Shown here: in pieces, positions 1 to 10,686 of the stretch
Position numbering within the stretch: position 1 is the first letter of the stretch
Layout: each line of letters starts with the position of its first letter
Assembly (NCBI GenBank): GCA_029204225.1
Contig: CM055102.1
Location: 13,477,838 to 13,539,837, forward strand
DNA length: 62,000 nucleotides
Direction: 5' to 3'
Source of the DNA: Diphasiastrum complanatum
Taxonomy: Eukaryota > Streptophyta > Lycopodiopsida > Lycopodiales > Lycopodiaceae
Notes under the pieces: model-generated
What the model was told of the DNA's origin: nothing
Database searches by the model: none
Seen by the model: only the letters and a program-made list of their open reading frames with translations
Made by a program: the position numbers and the translations under genes

Positions 1-1750
1 AAATGGCCAACATTTGAAAAGTGAAAATCGGCAACCGGCTGCTGCTATTGTTGTTGCTATTGTGGGCATGAACATTGGCATGGAGATGGTTTGAGAATCT
101 CTGTAGCAACGTGTCTCACAAAATACCAATGGCAATAGTAGTATGAACTGATTTACCTTAGGCCAGCTTCATGCATTTGAATTGGAATCAATATGTCACG
201 CAATGTTTAAGTGAGTTGAAAGGCCAAGGAAGATGATCTGAATTTGAAGGCCCAAAAAACAAATATAATTTGACAACTTCAAAGTAAGAGAAATATAAAA
301 TCGAATCTAATTTGAAAGTTTCAAAGTAAGAAAAATATAGATGTGCTAGCTTGAGCAATTGTGAAAATATAAAATTCACATGAGCTATTTTATTATGATA
401 AAATGTAGTCACACTTCACAAAAACATGGAAATTCAAATTAGCACTTTTCTTATTGTACATAATGAAAATGCATTAGAGAAAGATGAAAACAAAAATGAA
501 GTTTCTTGCAGTCATAAGAATGTGAAAGTGTGTGTGTGTGTGGTTCATAGAAACATGAAAATCATGTAAATTCTTTTCTCATTAAAAGAGAATGAAAACT
601 CTTTAGAGCAACATGAAAATAAAATAAAATCTTTCATTGTCATTTGGCATAAACTGTTTGCTCGTTATCATAGAATGAAAGCGTTCTAAGAGAAACATGA
701 ATTTTAGATATGAACACAAAAGCAGGCAAGGAATGCACACATTTAAGCAGGCACTACAAGCACACTATAGTGTTTGCAAACAATTTATCCACTTAAAAAT
801 ATTGACTAGAAATTTTAGTGCCAGTCTAGATAAGTTGTGAAAATCAAGCATGTATGAAGAGTAAGTTCTAAGTTACAACTGTCCACTCAAGTTTGAGTAT
901 AGAGAGGGATGAGGATAGCAAAATGTGAACTTCAAATTTAATGATAGAGAATGTTGTAATGCAGATTTCTACCTAGTTCTTACTTTTTGCATTACCTAGT
1001 TCTCGACTGATTATCAATCGAGCTCAGTCTAGCTCTTCGCGAATCATTCGCGACTAATAATTTGTCTAGCTGTTCGCGACAAATTATTCTTTTGATGTTT
1101 TGTTAATGTTTGGCTACGTAATCAGATCGACCGTGATTTATATCACTAATGTTCTGTTCGTTTTTTATAGGCGTAGTCATGCTTAGAGAAAGAGTAATAT
1201 AGCTCATTCCATTGCGCACGAACACTTTCCGTTCGAGTTCATTTCTTGTTCGAGTTTCGAGTTCGCTTCTTTTTGTGTTCGTTTTCTTTTCGAGCTATTT
1301 TTTGTTTCTCACACTCACACACCCTCTTTCTCCGACACATTCTTTATTTGTCGGACACATGAATTTTTTGTCGAATACAGTTAAAGCAAAATCCAAATTA
1401 TATTCCATTTATATATTTTCATTAGCAGCATTTAAATTAATTGACTTTAACGGAGTAGTAATGCTAAAGCCAGTAAAATGAAAATGAAAAACGGTTTATC
1501 ATTTACTATGTGTCTAAGGAAATTCCTAGTACTTTAGCTGATAAAATTCTTCGGGGGACCCAAAAATCTAAGGGAGGAAGAGAAATGGACATTTGAGTTA
1601 GTTAATGAGTTTGTGTTATGTAATCTGGATTTATTTGGAATCTTTGAAGATCTGCATACTACCAGTTATGGAGTAATTCCATAATAAATTTGTTTGGTGG
1701 AATTCATTTAATTGAATTCATATGAGATATCATATATGATCGTAAATAAT
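1..1750. other. AT-rich sequence without a recognised gene
   Basis: No open frame here resembles a known family. The stretch is AT-rich. It has a short (TG)n run near 530-542, a small stem-loop (1056-1066 pairing with 1078-1088 around an 11-base loop) and a TTCG-rich patch near 1230-1295. It probably represents decayed repeats, but I cannot assign it. Confidence 0.5.
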
Positions 1751-1944
1751 GTTATGGCAATATTCAGCTAAGGACATGAAATAGTCCTAATATGGTAGAC
1801 CGGCACTTCGGTGTTCGAGATTATTAGTCACAAATTGGCCTTGACATGGAATTAAATCTCGGCATGACCAACAATCTCGAACACCGAAGGGCCAATCTAC
1901 CATATTAGGACTATTCCATGTCCTTAGCTGAATATGGCCGTAAC
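1751..1944. repeat. Long inverted repeat (72-bp stem, 50-base loop)
   Basis: Positions 1751-1822 and the reverse complement of 1873-1944 match at 66 of 72 bases, with no gaps. The loop is 1823-1872. A transcript would fold into a long stem of the kind that yields small RNAs. I see no clear target-site duplication next to the arms, so a foldback MITE is possible but unproven. An inverted duplication or a young miRNA/siRNA locus would look the same. Confidence 0.85.
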
Positions 1945-2487
1945 AAATTTATATGAATGTTTCACAATCAATATAGGTGCACAACATAATGTGATATGAG
2001 ATGGGACAAACAATTAAAGATCCATTATATCAAAGTTTCCAGTTTATATCGGGAATTGATCATGACAATAATTCTTTCATATGGGATTTTAACAGTTTTG
2101 ATGCAAGGCTAATGGTTATCATCGAAGCATTTGGATTGAACAACAAAGTGACTATTCAACAGCATGACAAAATCTTAGGGCCAGCACAGCCGGATGCAAT
2201 GTTAAAATATGATATAAAAGGAATTGGATAGATCATCCAATTTGTCATGATGTGGATTAAGTAGACAAAAGAGAATATTGCGATTTGGGTGTCAAAGCAA
2301 TATAGTGTTTCATCCATCTCTTCTTCGACCATCTTTTTTTCTTAATTAAAAAGCAAGTTGCAGACTAAAGCTATCAGATGGGCTCAATTCAAACAACCTT
2401 GGATTTACAACTATGGAGTAATTTGTTGGACATGACATCTTCTTTAATAGGACTATTGGAGGGAGGACGACGGCTGGATAAACGCAA
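1945..2487. other. Unassigned sequence, possible start of a Copia internal region
   Basis: No recognisable gene. Read on the minus strand, this follows the primer-binding-like site at 2488-2499 and could be the start of an internal retrotransposon region. No gag motif is visible. A 76-codon plus-strand open frame at 2001-2231 matches no family I recognise. Confidence 0.35.
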
Positions 2488-2499
2488 GCTCTGATAGGA
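2488..2499 (-). other. Retrotransposon primer-binding-like site
   Basis: On the minus strand this reads TATCAGAGC after an altered first few bases. The usual plant Copia primer-binding site, complementary to initiator tRNA-Met, is TGGTATCAGAGC. It lies just downstream of the inferred LTR end near 2501, where a primer-binding site is expected. Confidence 0.55.
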
Positions 2500-2500
2500 A

Positions 2501-3831
2501 TGCTCCGTTACCAATTCACGTACAGAGAATGAAGCGGGAGAGAGAGAGATAGTGCGGAATAACTCTCTCTAAAATAGGATGCTATTAACTGTCAGCAAGA
2601 ACGATCTTGGATCGCAAATGCCAACAAGGTCACAACTACTACGTTTCACTACATGATCATAAAAATAAATGCGTGCTCAGATAATCACGAGTACAATCAC
2701 CAGAGAGTATGAAGTTACTATCAATTCTCTGATCAGATTCTTAGGAGTCCAGAGGACATCCATGATCTGTCAGAGTGAGTGAACGAGCTTGACAAGAGTG
2801 CAAACAAACACAACATGCAAACATCTACGTTGGACATAGATGATGAAAGGATGTTGCTTGTATATTGCACTAAATGCTTGTCAGGAGCATAAGCAACAAA
2901 TAGATTATAAGTCTTCCGCTCTTTCTTGTACTAAATGAGAGTCAGAGATCTATTTTATACATATCGTTCTTGTAGTTACAAGAATCATTTAACTAATTAC
3001 AAGATTAGTTTACATTAAATTGTGTACTTGGTTGTGAAGCAATGTACAACGACATCTATATAGATCATACATCAGTTAGGTTTAAGCTCAGCTTCAGGAG
3101 CATGAAGAGGAGTCATGAAATTGCTCCATCGTTAAAGCCGTAGGTAGACGTCAATTGCTGACTTGGCAGTTGCAACGTTGATCGCAGGTTGTAGGTTGCA
3201 GTTCCCTTTGGTTGCTGATCTTCGTTGAGTGACTGTAGGGTTGACTCCTGTGATTCTCCAACGGTTCCTTGGGGTGCCTTGGCAGTAGATGAACGTTTCC
3301 GATCTTTGTTGAGTGGCTGCAAGGTTGACTCCTGCGGTGCCCCGATGGTAGCAGACGGTGCCTTCGGCAGTTCCTCACGGTAGCTTGCGGCTGTGTTGTG
3401 GTTTGTTCCCTTTGCACATAGACCACAACTTTTGCCTCGGTGGTCTGGCGGTTCGTTGTTAGACCACATTTTGACCGTAGACTCGTTCATTTAATGTTGA
3501 AGACATTAAAAATGGCCCGGGCCTTAATGTATTTTGATTCTTTGACATTCGAATGTTACCCTTTGGATTGTGCACAGAAACCCGTGTATTTTACCAAATA
3601 GAACTCTGCACACAAAAATAGAGTAGTTCTGCAGGTTTGCAGTCTATGTTAAGAAACACAACCAAATATGCAGGTAGCAAAACAAGAAACTATAATTCCT
3701 GCATCAGATGAGCAAACATAGAACCAAGATTATAGGTTGCATCTTACCCTAGATCAGTGATCAAAAAATGTGCAGGAAGAGTTTTAAATGGATTATATCA
3801 CCAAGGAGGAACTGCGAGCTTAATTTCCAAC
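2501..3831 (-). repeat. Long terminal repeat of a Copia element (inferred)
   Basis: The minus-strand order is Copia pol (5.27-3.84 kb), a purine-rich run (3832-3843), this segment starting GTTGGAAATTA (expected TGTTGGAAATTA), then a primer-binding-like site at 2488-2499. That bracketing defines an LTR of about 1.33 kb. It includes two tandem imperfect repeats of roughly 80 bp near 3218-3299 and 3300-3370. These explain an open frame with internal repeats on the minus strand (3113-3490), which I do not regard as a gene. No second LTR copy is in the window, so the exact ends are inferred from motifs. Confidence 0.5.
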
Positions 3832-3834
3832 GGT

Positions 3835-5268
3835 CTCCCTTAAGGTCACGGTTGGTGTCTTGACAGTCTTCATCAGGTTTAACAAGTTGAAAAACTTTTG
3901 GTGTTTGATCTTGGGAAGAGCTTTGGTGAATATGTCTGCAACCATTTTTGTTGTGTAACAATATTGAAGAATCACTTGTTCTGAGAATTTTTTTTCCTAA
4001 TAAAGTGATCTTGGATTTTAATATGCTTAGACCTGCCATGAAATATGGGATTCAGAGACAGTGAAATACAGCTGATATTGTCACACATAATGGTGGTAAC
4101 ATTAAACTGAGTGTGATGCAGATCATGAAGTAGTAGTCTGATCCATATAACTTCTTTTGAAGCTTGGCATGCTGCGATGTACTCTACTTCAGTTGAAAAG
4201 AGCGCAATTAATTTCTGCTTTTTTGAGTTCCATGAGATTGGTCCCCCTGCCAGACAGAAACAGAACCCGAAAGTGGATATTCTAGTTGAGGCATTTCCTC
4301 CCCAATCTAAGTCGGAGTAGCCTTGAAGAATCATTGGATCGATAACATTTCCATCATAGCATAAAACATGATCTAGAATTCCTTGAATATATCTCATACT
4401 ATCTCTTTAATGCTTTCCAATGTAAGATCCTAGGACCAGAAATGTATTGACTCAGTGTGCTAACAGTGTATGCTAAATCCGGTCTGGTGCAAAGCATGTC
4501 ATACATCAAAGATCCTATAAGTGAACGATAAGGGTACTTCTCTAAGTCGAGTACTTCACTTTCGATATCTGTAGAAGAAGGTTTAGTCAATGTCATAGCT
4601 GGATCCATTGGAGTATCAATCAGTTTGCAATAAAAAATATGAAACTTTTCTAGAATGGAGTCTAGATATTTTTGCTGGCTAAGATAGATTTTCTTATGCA
4701 ATCTATCCATAGTGATGTGTTTTACTAATAATGAATGAACAGTGCCTAGATCAGTTATGTCAAATTTTTTTGATAGATCCCTCTTAGTAGTGTGCAGTAA
4801 GAAAGTGTCGTTAGACAAAATAAATGCATCATCTATGTACAAAGCTATGTGAACTGACTTGACACCTATGTATTTGGAATAAACGTTACAGTCAACGAAA
4901 TTGCTCACAAAACCTAATTGAATGAGATAAGCGTTGATCCTCTCGAACCAAGCTCTCGCGGCTTGCTTCAAGCCATAGATTGCTTTGTGCAGCTTGCAGA
5001 CCTTGTGCTCTTGACCTTTGACTTCAAGTCCTTTGGGCTGGAAGGTATACAACTCCTCTTTGACGTAGCCGTTGAGAAAGGCTGTCTTGACATCCATTTG
5101 ATGCATTTTGAGATCTCCCACCACTGTTAACGCAATCAGAGTCCCGATTGACTGCATTTTGACAACATGACTAAATATTTATTGATAATCCACTCCTTGG
5201 ACTTGAGTGAATTCTTTAGCCACTAGCCCTGCTTTCCATTTCGTGATGGAACCATCAGAGTTTGGCTC
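3835..5268 (-). pseudogene. Ty1/Copia retrotransposon, reverse transcriptase to RNase H, decayed
   Basis: Minus-strand frames give the C-terminal half of a Copia polyprotein. About 5268-5157 encodes the run ending LVAKEFTQVQGVDY before a stop. 5157-4399 covers the reverse transcriptase with HQMDVKTAFLNG, IYGLKQAARAWF, the catalytic LYIDDAFIL (YVDD position) and RPDLAYTVSTLSQY. 4397-3972 covers RNase H with the DWGG, STEVEYIAA and KHIKIQDHFIRKK regions. The tail continues to about 3840 in a shifted frame with an IHQSSSQDQTPK remnant of the usual FTKALP end. Integrase and gag are missing, and stops and at least two frameshifts make it non-functional. It is followed by a polypurine run and an LTR, so the 3' half of the element survives. 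Confidence 0.9.
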
Positions 5269-5269
5269 A

Positions 5270-7410
5270 TTTGCAAAGGAGAGCTCTAAGCTTCCTCTTG
5301 TGAATGTGAGCCTTGGGATTTCCATTGCTAGGTCTCATGTGCCTAATCTACATGAATACATGCTCAATTCATTGCCTCATACTCATTTTCTCATGCTTAA
5401 TGTGATTTCATGGAGATCTCCTTGTTTTTGGCCTTCTATTGTGCTATCTTGAATGCTTTGTAACTTTTTTTGCTACTAGCTTTACTTCCATTGCTATGAT
5501 ACACCAAATCAAGCTCCCCTTTAAGAGAGGCCTATCGGTATACTTATACCCTCCATTGCTCCACCTAAATAAAGAGTGAATTATGACACCTCACTGGGGC
5601 ACATCGACAACTTATAACCGGCTCATGCAGCCACTTAGCTATGAGTCACTACCAGTTCCATAGAAATCTATAATTAGGCTTCTAAACCAATGATTAAGAT
5701 TAAATGCTTTAAGGGCCCTACCCCTTATAATCATGATTTTTGAGGTAGGCCTAATGACTTGCTTACAAGCATCTATGGGGAACCCAGTCAGCTTCACAAC
5801 ATATTTGCCCTAATAAAAAGTGGCATTTGACATCGATACCATTCACCATAATACAACAATCAACAACAAAAACCACTCTATGAGCTTTCTCCCCACTTGA
5901 TACCAATCATGCACCTCATAGCAACCGACCAAGGTAAGCAATTCGTCAACTGCTACCGTTTCTACTTTCATGATGTAATTGTGGATAATCATTGGTCCAT
6001 CATCTAAGCTAGCTTAGAGATGGGCAACAAATACTCTACTTCTTTGTATTGGGCATTGTCAAGGACGAGAGAGACTCATGATCAAGTTGTGATGAGCCTC
6101 AATGAAACAAGTGACAAAAAGGTGCTTGTGAAAAAGTGCTTAAGGGCCCCAATTAAGTAGTACAATTGTGTAAACTTTAAGTTAATGCTCATTGCAAAAA
6201 AGGTGGCTAAGGGACATCTTACAATAAAAATCATGTTAGCATTCTCTCAATTTCTCAAATTAGCTTAATAAGCTAACGTTGAATTTTTGCAATATTAAAG
6301 TTTGGACAATTTTATGTGTGATTTATAAGATTTGGAAAAATCTCAATGAAATTTATAGGATGTTGATACATTTTTTTTTTTTGATAATATGGATATTGAC
6401 ATGATTAGATTTTTCATTTTTTTTGGACAAATTTGTAAGTAAATTAATTTTCACTCGATTTTATACGACTTGAAATTTGCCTTTACAAATAAATGGCCTT
6501 TAACTTGTGTTACTCATAAAAACCTATTGAAGGTTTTTCCATAAATTTTTGTAGGGAATGATCATATATAATGTCCATGATTTTCCATGAGGGCATAATG
6601 GCCACAATGTCCTTCATAGGAATTTGCCAACGGGCAATTTTCTAACAAGGCATTACACAATTTGTTATAAAGCTTGGATTGTGTTATATTGATGTGGTAA
6701 GAAAATCATGATGGGCGAAGCTTGGATAGATAGAGTTATATGGCATTTTGGGCCCTGCCTTGGGCAAGGGCCTCATATCTTACATGCACATACCTACTAA
6801 AATTCCGCCACCTAGATTTGCAATGTGGGACTCTTGTAGAATGCCATGTGATAAACAATCAGGGGAAATAAGTATTCAAAACATCGAAACATTTCAGGGA
6901 TTTTTTTGGTTGGTTCCATTCATGACTTTCTTGTACAACAAAATCAAGAATCATATATAGGAGAGCTCTTGCATGCACCTTGATACAATGATGGTTTTAT
7001 TCAAATTGAATCAAACTTTAGTACAAGCCCCAATCATATATATCAAAGATTTTTTTTTTTGGTTACATGTTAAGCAACTAGTGGTCGACGAATCAATCTA
7101 TTTGATTAAAAGCAACTTGATTCAAATCCATGTTGCTTTGAGTCAAAATAGATGGGAAATTTGACTTGGCAATAAAGGAAAAAATTGATCCCAGATTCTA
7201 AAGGGCATTAAAGTACGACCATAAGAAAAAACGTCGGTTGGTGAACGAGAAGCTGTTGAGAGTTTCCACATAAGTAACGGGCACTTCAGGCTCATAATGC
7301 CCGTTTGTTCATCTGCCTATAGATCAAAAGAAATAGCAAGATTTCTATTGATGATTTTATTTTCCAAATGCCGATTGCATTTTATGATGGTTGTGTGAAA
7401 AAAAGGTCAC
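5270..7410. other. No recognised gene; sequence upstream of the PheRS-alpha promoter
   Basis: No frame here matches a known family and no clear transposon ends are visible. The composition is AT-rich with many homopolymer runs. The part nearest 7.4 kb may hold distal promoter sequence of the PheRS-alpha gene. Confidence 0.45.
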
Positions 7411-7411
7411 A

Positions 7412-7475
7412 GTGCCCATTACGCAATGGACTTAGCCCAGGGAGTGCCCATTAGGCAATGGACTTAGCCCAGGGA
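7412..7475 (+). repeat. Tandem duplication (2 x 32 bp) in the PheRS-alpha promoter
   Basis: Positions 7412-7443 are repeated at 7444-7475 with one base difference. Each unit contains AGCCCA, the reverse complement of the plant site II core TGGGCT. The duplication therefore doubles that motif about 200 bases upstream of the start codon. Confidence 0.9.
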
Positions 7476-7533
7476 GATGATATTTTGTTAGGCAAGGAGG
7501 CACACTAGGCCTTGCCCTTGGTTGAAGGGTTTA

Positions 7534-7552
7534 TGGGCTAGGGTTAGGGTTA
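7534..7552 (+). promoter_or_regulatory. Site II motif followed by telo-box-like repeat
   Basis: TGGGCT at 7534-7539 is followed directly by AGGGTTAGGGTT (7540-7551). Site II (TGGGCY) next to a telo box (AAACCCTA in reverse) is a well-known promoter signature of plant translation genes such as ribosomal proteins. It lies 125-140 bases before the PheRS-alpha start, which fits a core promoter or early leader. No TATA box is evident. Confidence 0.6.
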
Positions 7553-7604
7553 CATACTTTGATCGTGCAATATCTTTTCTCAGATCTGATTGCGAGGCCA
7601 GAGC

Positions 7605-7631
7605 ATGGTTGATTGCAGGATCGGGAGCTGA
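7605..7631 (+). CDS. Possible upstream ORF (8 codons) in the PheRS-alpha leader
   Basis: ATG at 7605 opens an eight-codon frame (MVDCRIGS) that stops with TGA, 44 bases before the main start at 7676. If transcription begins upstream of it, this short uORF could lower translation of the synthetase. Whether it lies in the mature leader is unknown. An ATG-GGC-TAG minimal frame also occurs at 7533. Confidence 0.3.
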   Translation: MVDCRIGS

Positions 7632-7675
7632 GAGAGGAGCAAGAGAGCGAGGGAGCAAGCGAAGGAGGGAGAGAG

Positions 7676-9219
7676 ATGGTGGCCTTAAGCGACAAGGAAG
7701 TGACAAAGGCACAGCATGTGGAGGAGGTCATCCTGTCGCATCTGCAAACTCACGAGGAGATTGTGAATTCTGGAGAATTTGCAAAAGCAAATGGATTGGA
7801 GCACGACTTGCTTCTCAGCGTCGTTCAGAGCCTTCATGGCTTCAATTACGTTGAGGCACAGGTACTTGTTACTTGTTTTCACTCTGACTCCATGTTCTTC
7901 AGTGTTAAATTCTTTGTTGCACAAGGATCAAATGGTGGACGAATATCAGTGTAAATTGATAATGTCATTGCGATTCTTGTCAGAAAGTACTGTTTCTAAA
8001 GGGACCCATTCCTTCTCAATGACAGATAATGGCAAAATTAGCATCACTTTTCTGAAGGTCAATTGTATGGAAATGCTTAGTCTTGAAGCTAAGATTGAAC
8101 CAGGTAACGTGCATTTAGAGGCAAATTATGGCAATTATCAGGAATGTTATGGAAGCTATTTCAACTATATGCCACTGCAACGCATTGTAGCTAAGAACGA
8201 ATTAGATAATGTGCGTTCAGAGGCATAATATCAGCGAGTCCTAATGTACTTCCCTGCAACGCATTGAAGCTTGGAATAAACTAGATAACGTGCTTTTAGA
8301 AGCATATTATGGAGATTATCTGTGAGTCCTCTCATTGAGCTGTGGTAGCGGTGAGATGAGAGGACAAGCCGTAATCTCCTTAAAATGCCGAAAATGCGCA
8401 TCATCAAGCTGATTACTAGTCTTGAAAATCTTACACAAAAATCACATCCGGAGAGAGATCAAAAGATTCCATTTTTAAGAGGGTTCCTTATTTTGAGATT
8501 CCATTTCAAGAGGGCTCTGTATTTTCAGATTCTGTCCATGAGGACTTGTAGTTTTAAGGCAGCAAAATTAACCAATCACATCCTTTAGAAAAAGTCAAGT
8601 CTGAATGCTAGAGTGGATAATGGGGGTTCTTGAACTCAGTAACGACAGTCCAATTTTGGGAGATTTGAGCTGACATTCAAGTATCCATTATTGCTTTTTC
8701 TTCCTACGCTTCCTGTAACTAATGCAACAGAACGTTGCTGTTTTCAGCAAGCTTTGGAGCAGCTTGTTGAAAACAGCAACGTTCTGTTGCCATTAGTTAC
8801 AGGAAGCGTTCAAGGGGCAATGTGTGCATAATAGAGCGAGATATAGGTTTAAGGAAAAGGATAGATAAGCAATACATGCACACTGGCTGCACGGATCTTC
8901 AAAATAAGTCAGCAAATAAAACATGAGTTGCATGATATAATCTTATTTTCTAGCAGTGTTTTCTGCTAGATACAAAGTTTCTGTTACTCATAAATGTACA
9001 AATGCAGCTAGAATGAAAGATCACACTTCATATCTGTAATACTGTGGCTGTATTGGCAACAATTCTGTTTGGTACAAAGACCAATTAGTTGGAGATTCAG
9101 ATCTCTTACTTTTGTTGGAAGCACTCATGTAGTACATAATAATTTGATCAGTATAGTGCATCAGAGGCTGCTTGCAATTATGAGTTTGGATGATCCTGTT
9201 CTCATCTGACTTAATTTCT

Positions 9220-9270
<51 letters not shown>

Positions 9271-10595
9271 CGCGCGTTCACATTTTGGGGAAGATCAGCA
9301 AGAATCACTTGTTCTCAACCAATTGCAATGGTCAAGAGTTCAAGGCCTGCTTTAGGGTCCACTTTAAAAAACATCAAGAGACATGTTTTGCGTGGATTTG
9401 TTTCTGAAGTGACTGGCTATCAATTTTTAGGTTCCACTTGAATGCTTTTGCTGGACATTGTTATGATTGATACCATGTATGGTTCACTTTACATCATATT
9501 ATCAAATCCCTGGCTTGAGGAGGAATCTTCATCTGCAACTCTTTCTGTTGCTGCAGGACATAAAAAAGGAAGCTTGGGTTCTAACTGAAGAGGGGAATTC
9601 ATATGCTACACTTGGTTCACCTGAAGTGCAAGTTTATAAAGCGATTCCTTTGGAGGGAATTTCACGTGAAGATTTACAGGTCAGTTCATTTCTGATTTTC
9701 AGAATCTGCTCTTTGTATTCACTGTTGATCATCTCAATTGTCTGGTCCTTTTCAGAAGTATCACTAGTCAAACTCCACGAAGGTCATTGTATTACGTTCT
9801 AAGCAATTTCTTCTTTACAATACTTCCTTCTAGTTTCTGTAATGTACCGGTGTGATGCATCCAGACAAAACCCCTAACTTAGAAATCGGACTACTAGATT
9901 TTGAGATAATATTAGTTTGCAATTACAGCAAAATTGTTAGTACACTTCTCAGTGTACTTATCAAATTGATAATATTTAGTGACTTGTCAGACTTAGATTC
10001 TTATGAATCATTGTGACATGATGCTATGTAAAAATGGTGTATAAGACCCTTAATGCATACTGCTTGTGTATTGATAACACACGATATAATCAACCAATGC
10101 ATGCACAAGAATCATAGACAATCCTTGTTGGGATTTTTTGCCTTCAATTGTAAATTGTGAAGGCTGCAACCTGTTAGATTGAAGAGCTGGTTACATCTTC
10201 CCTTTGCACCCTTTTAAAGCTAAAAATCAAGAGCACACAGGATATTCTGGAATAATGTACCTATTCTGAATTCTTCTATCAAATGAGCTGCTCCATGTTG
10301 AGTGATGAGATACTCCGAACCATTTAGTCCTCCTTTTATCTTGCAAGCTATCCATCTGTACCTGCAAAAAGCGATCCCTGTGAGCAGGTATTTATCCTTT
10401 GCTTTCTAGTTTATCTCTGGGCGATCCTATCTGGTCCTCTACTTTTTCATCCTGCCTGATCTCTTGCATCCATTGGGGTCCTTGATTTCATTTGCAAAAG
10501 GTGCCTGATCAGTTCCAATCCATGCATTGAGGTGTGCTGCCGAACATGCTCGCTTTCTTGTACATCCCTTTTGGTCTTTTGTGAAGATTTTTTAA

Positions 10596-10686
<91 letters not shown>

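Noticed and set aside
2001-2231. 76-codon plus-strand frame
   Set aside because: Starts with a plausible ATG but matches no family I recognise, with no splice partners found.
3113-3490. 125-codon minus-strand frame with internal QESTLQ repeats
   Set aside because: It falls inside the inferred Copia LTR, and the repeat exists at DNA level. A second overlapping frame shows the same repeat, which argues against selection on protein.
7613-7675. In-frame 21-codon N-terminal extension of PheRS-alpha
   Set aside because: The frame is open upstream, but the codon at 7613 is TTG, not ATG. The first in-frame ATG is 7676.
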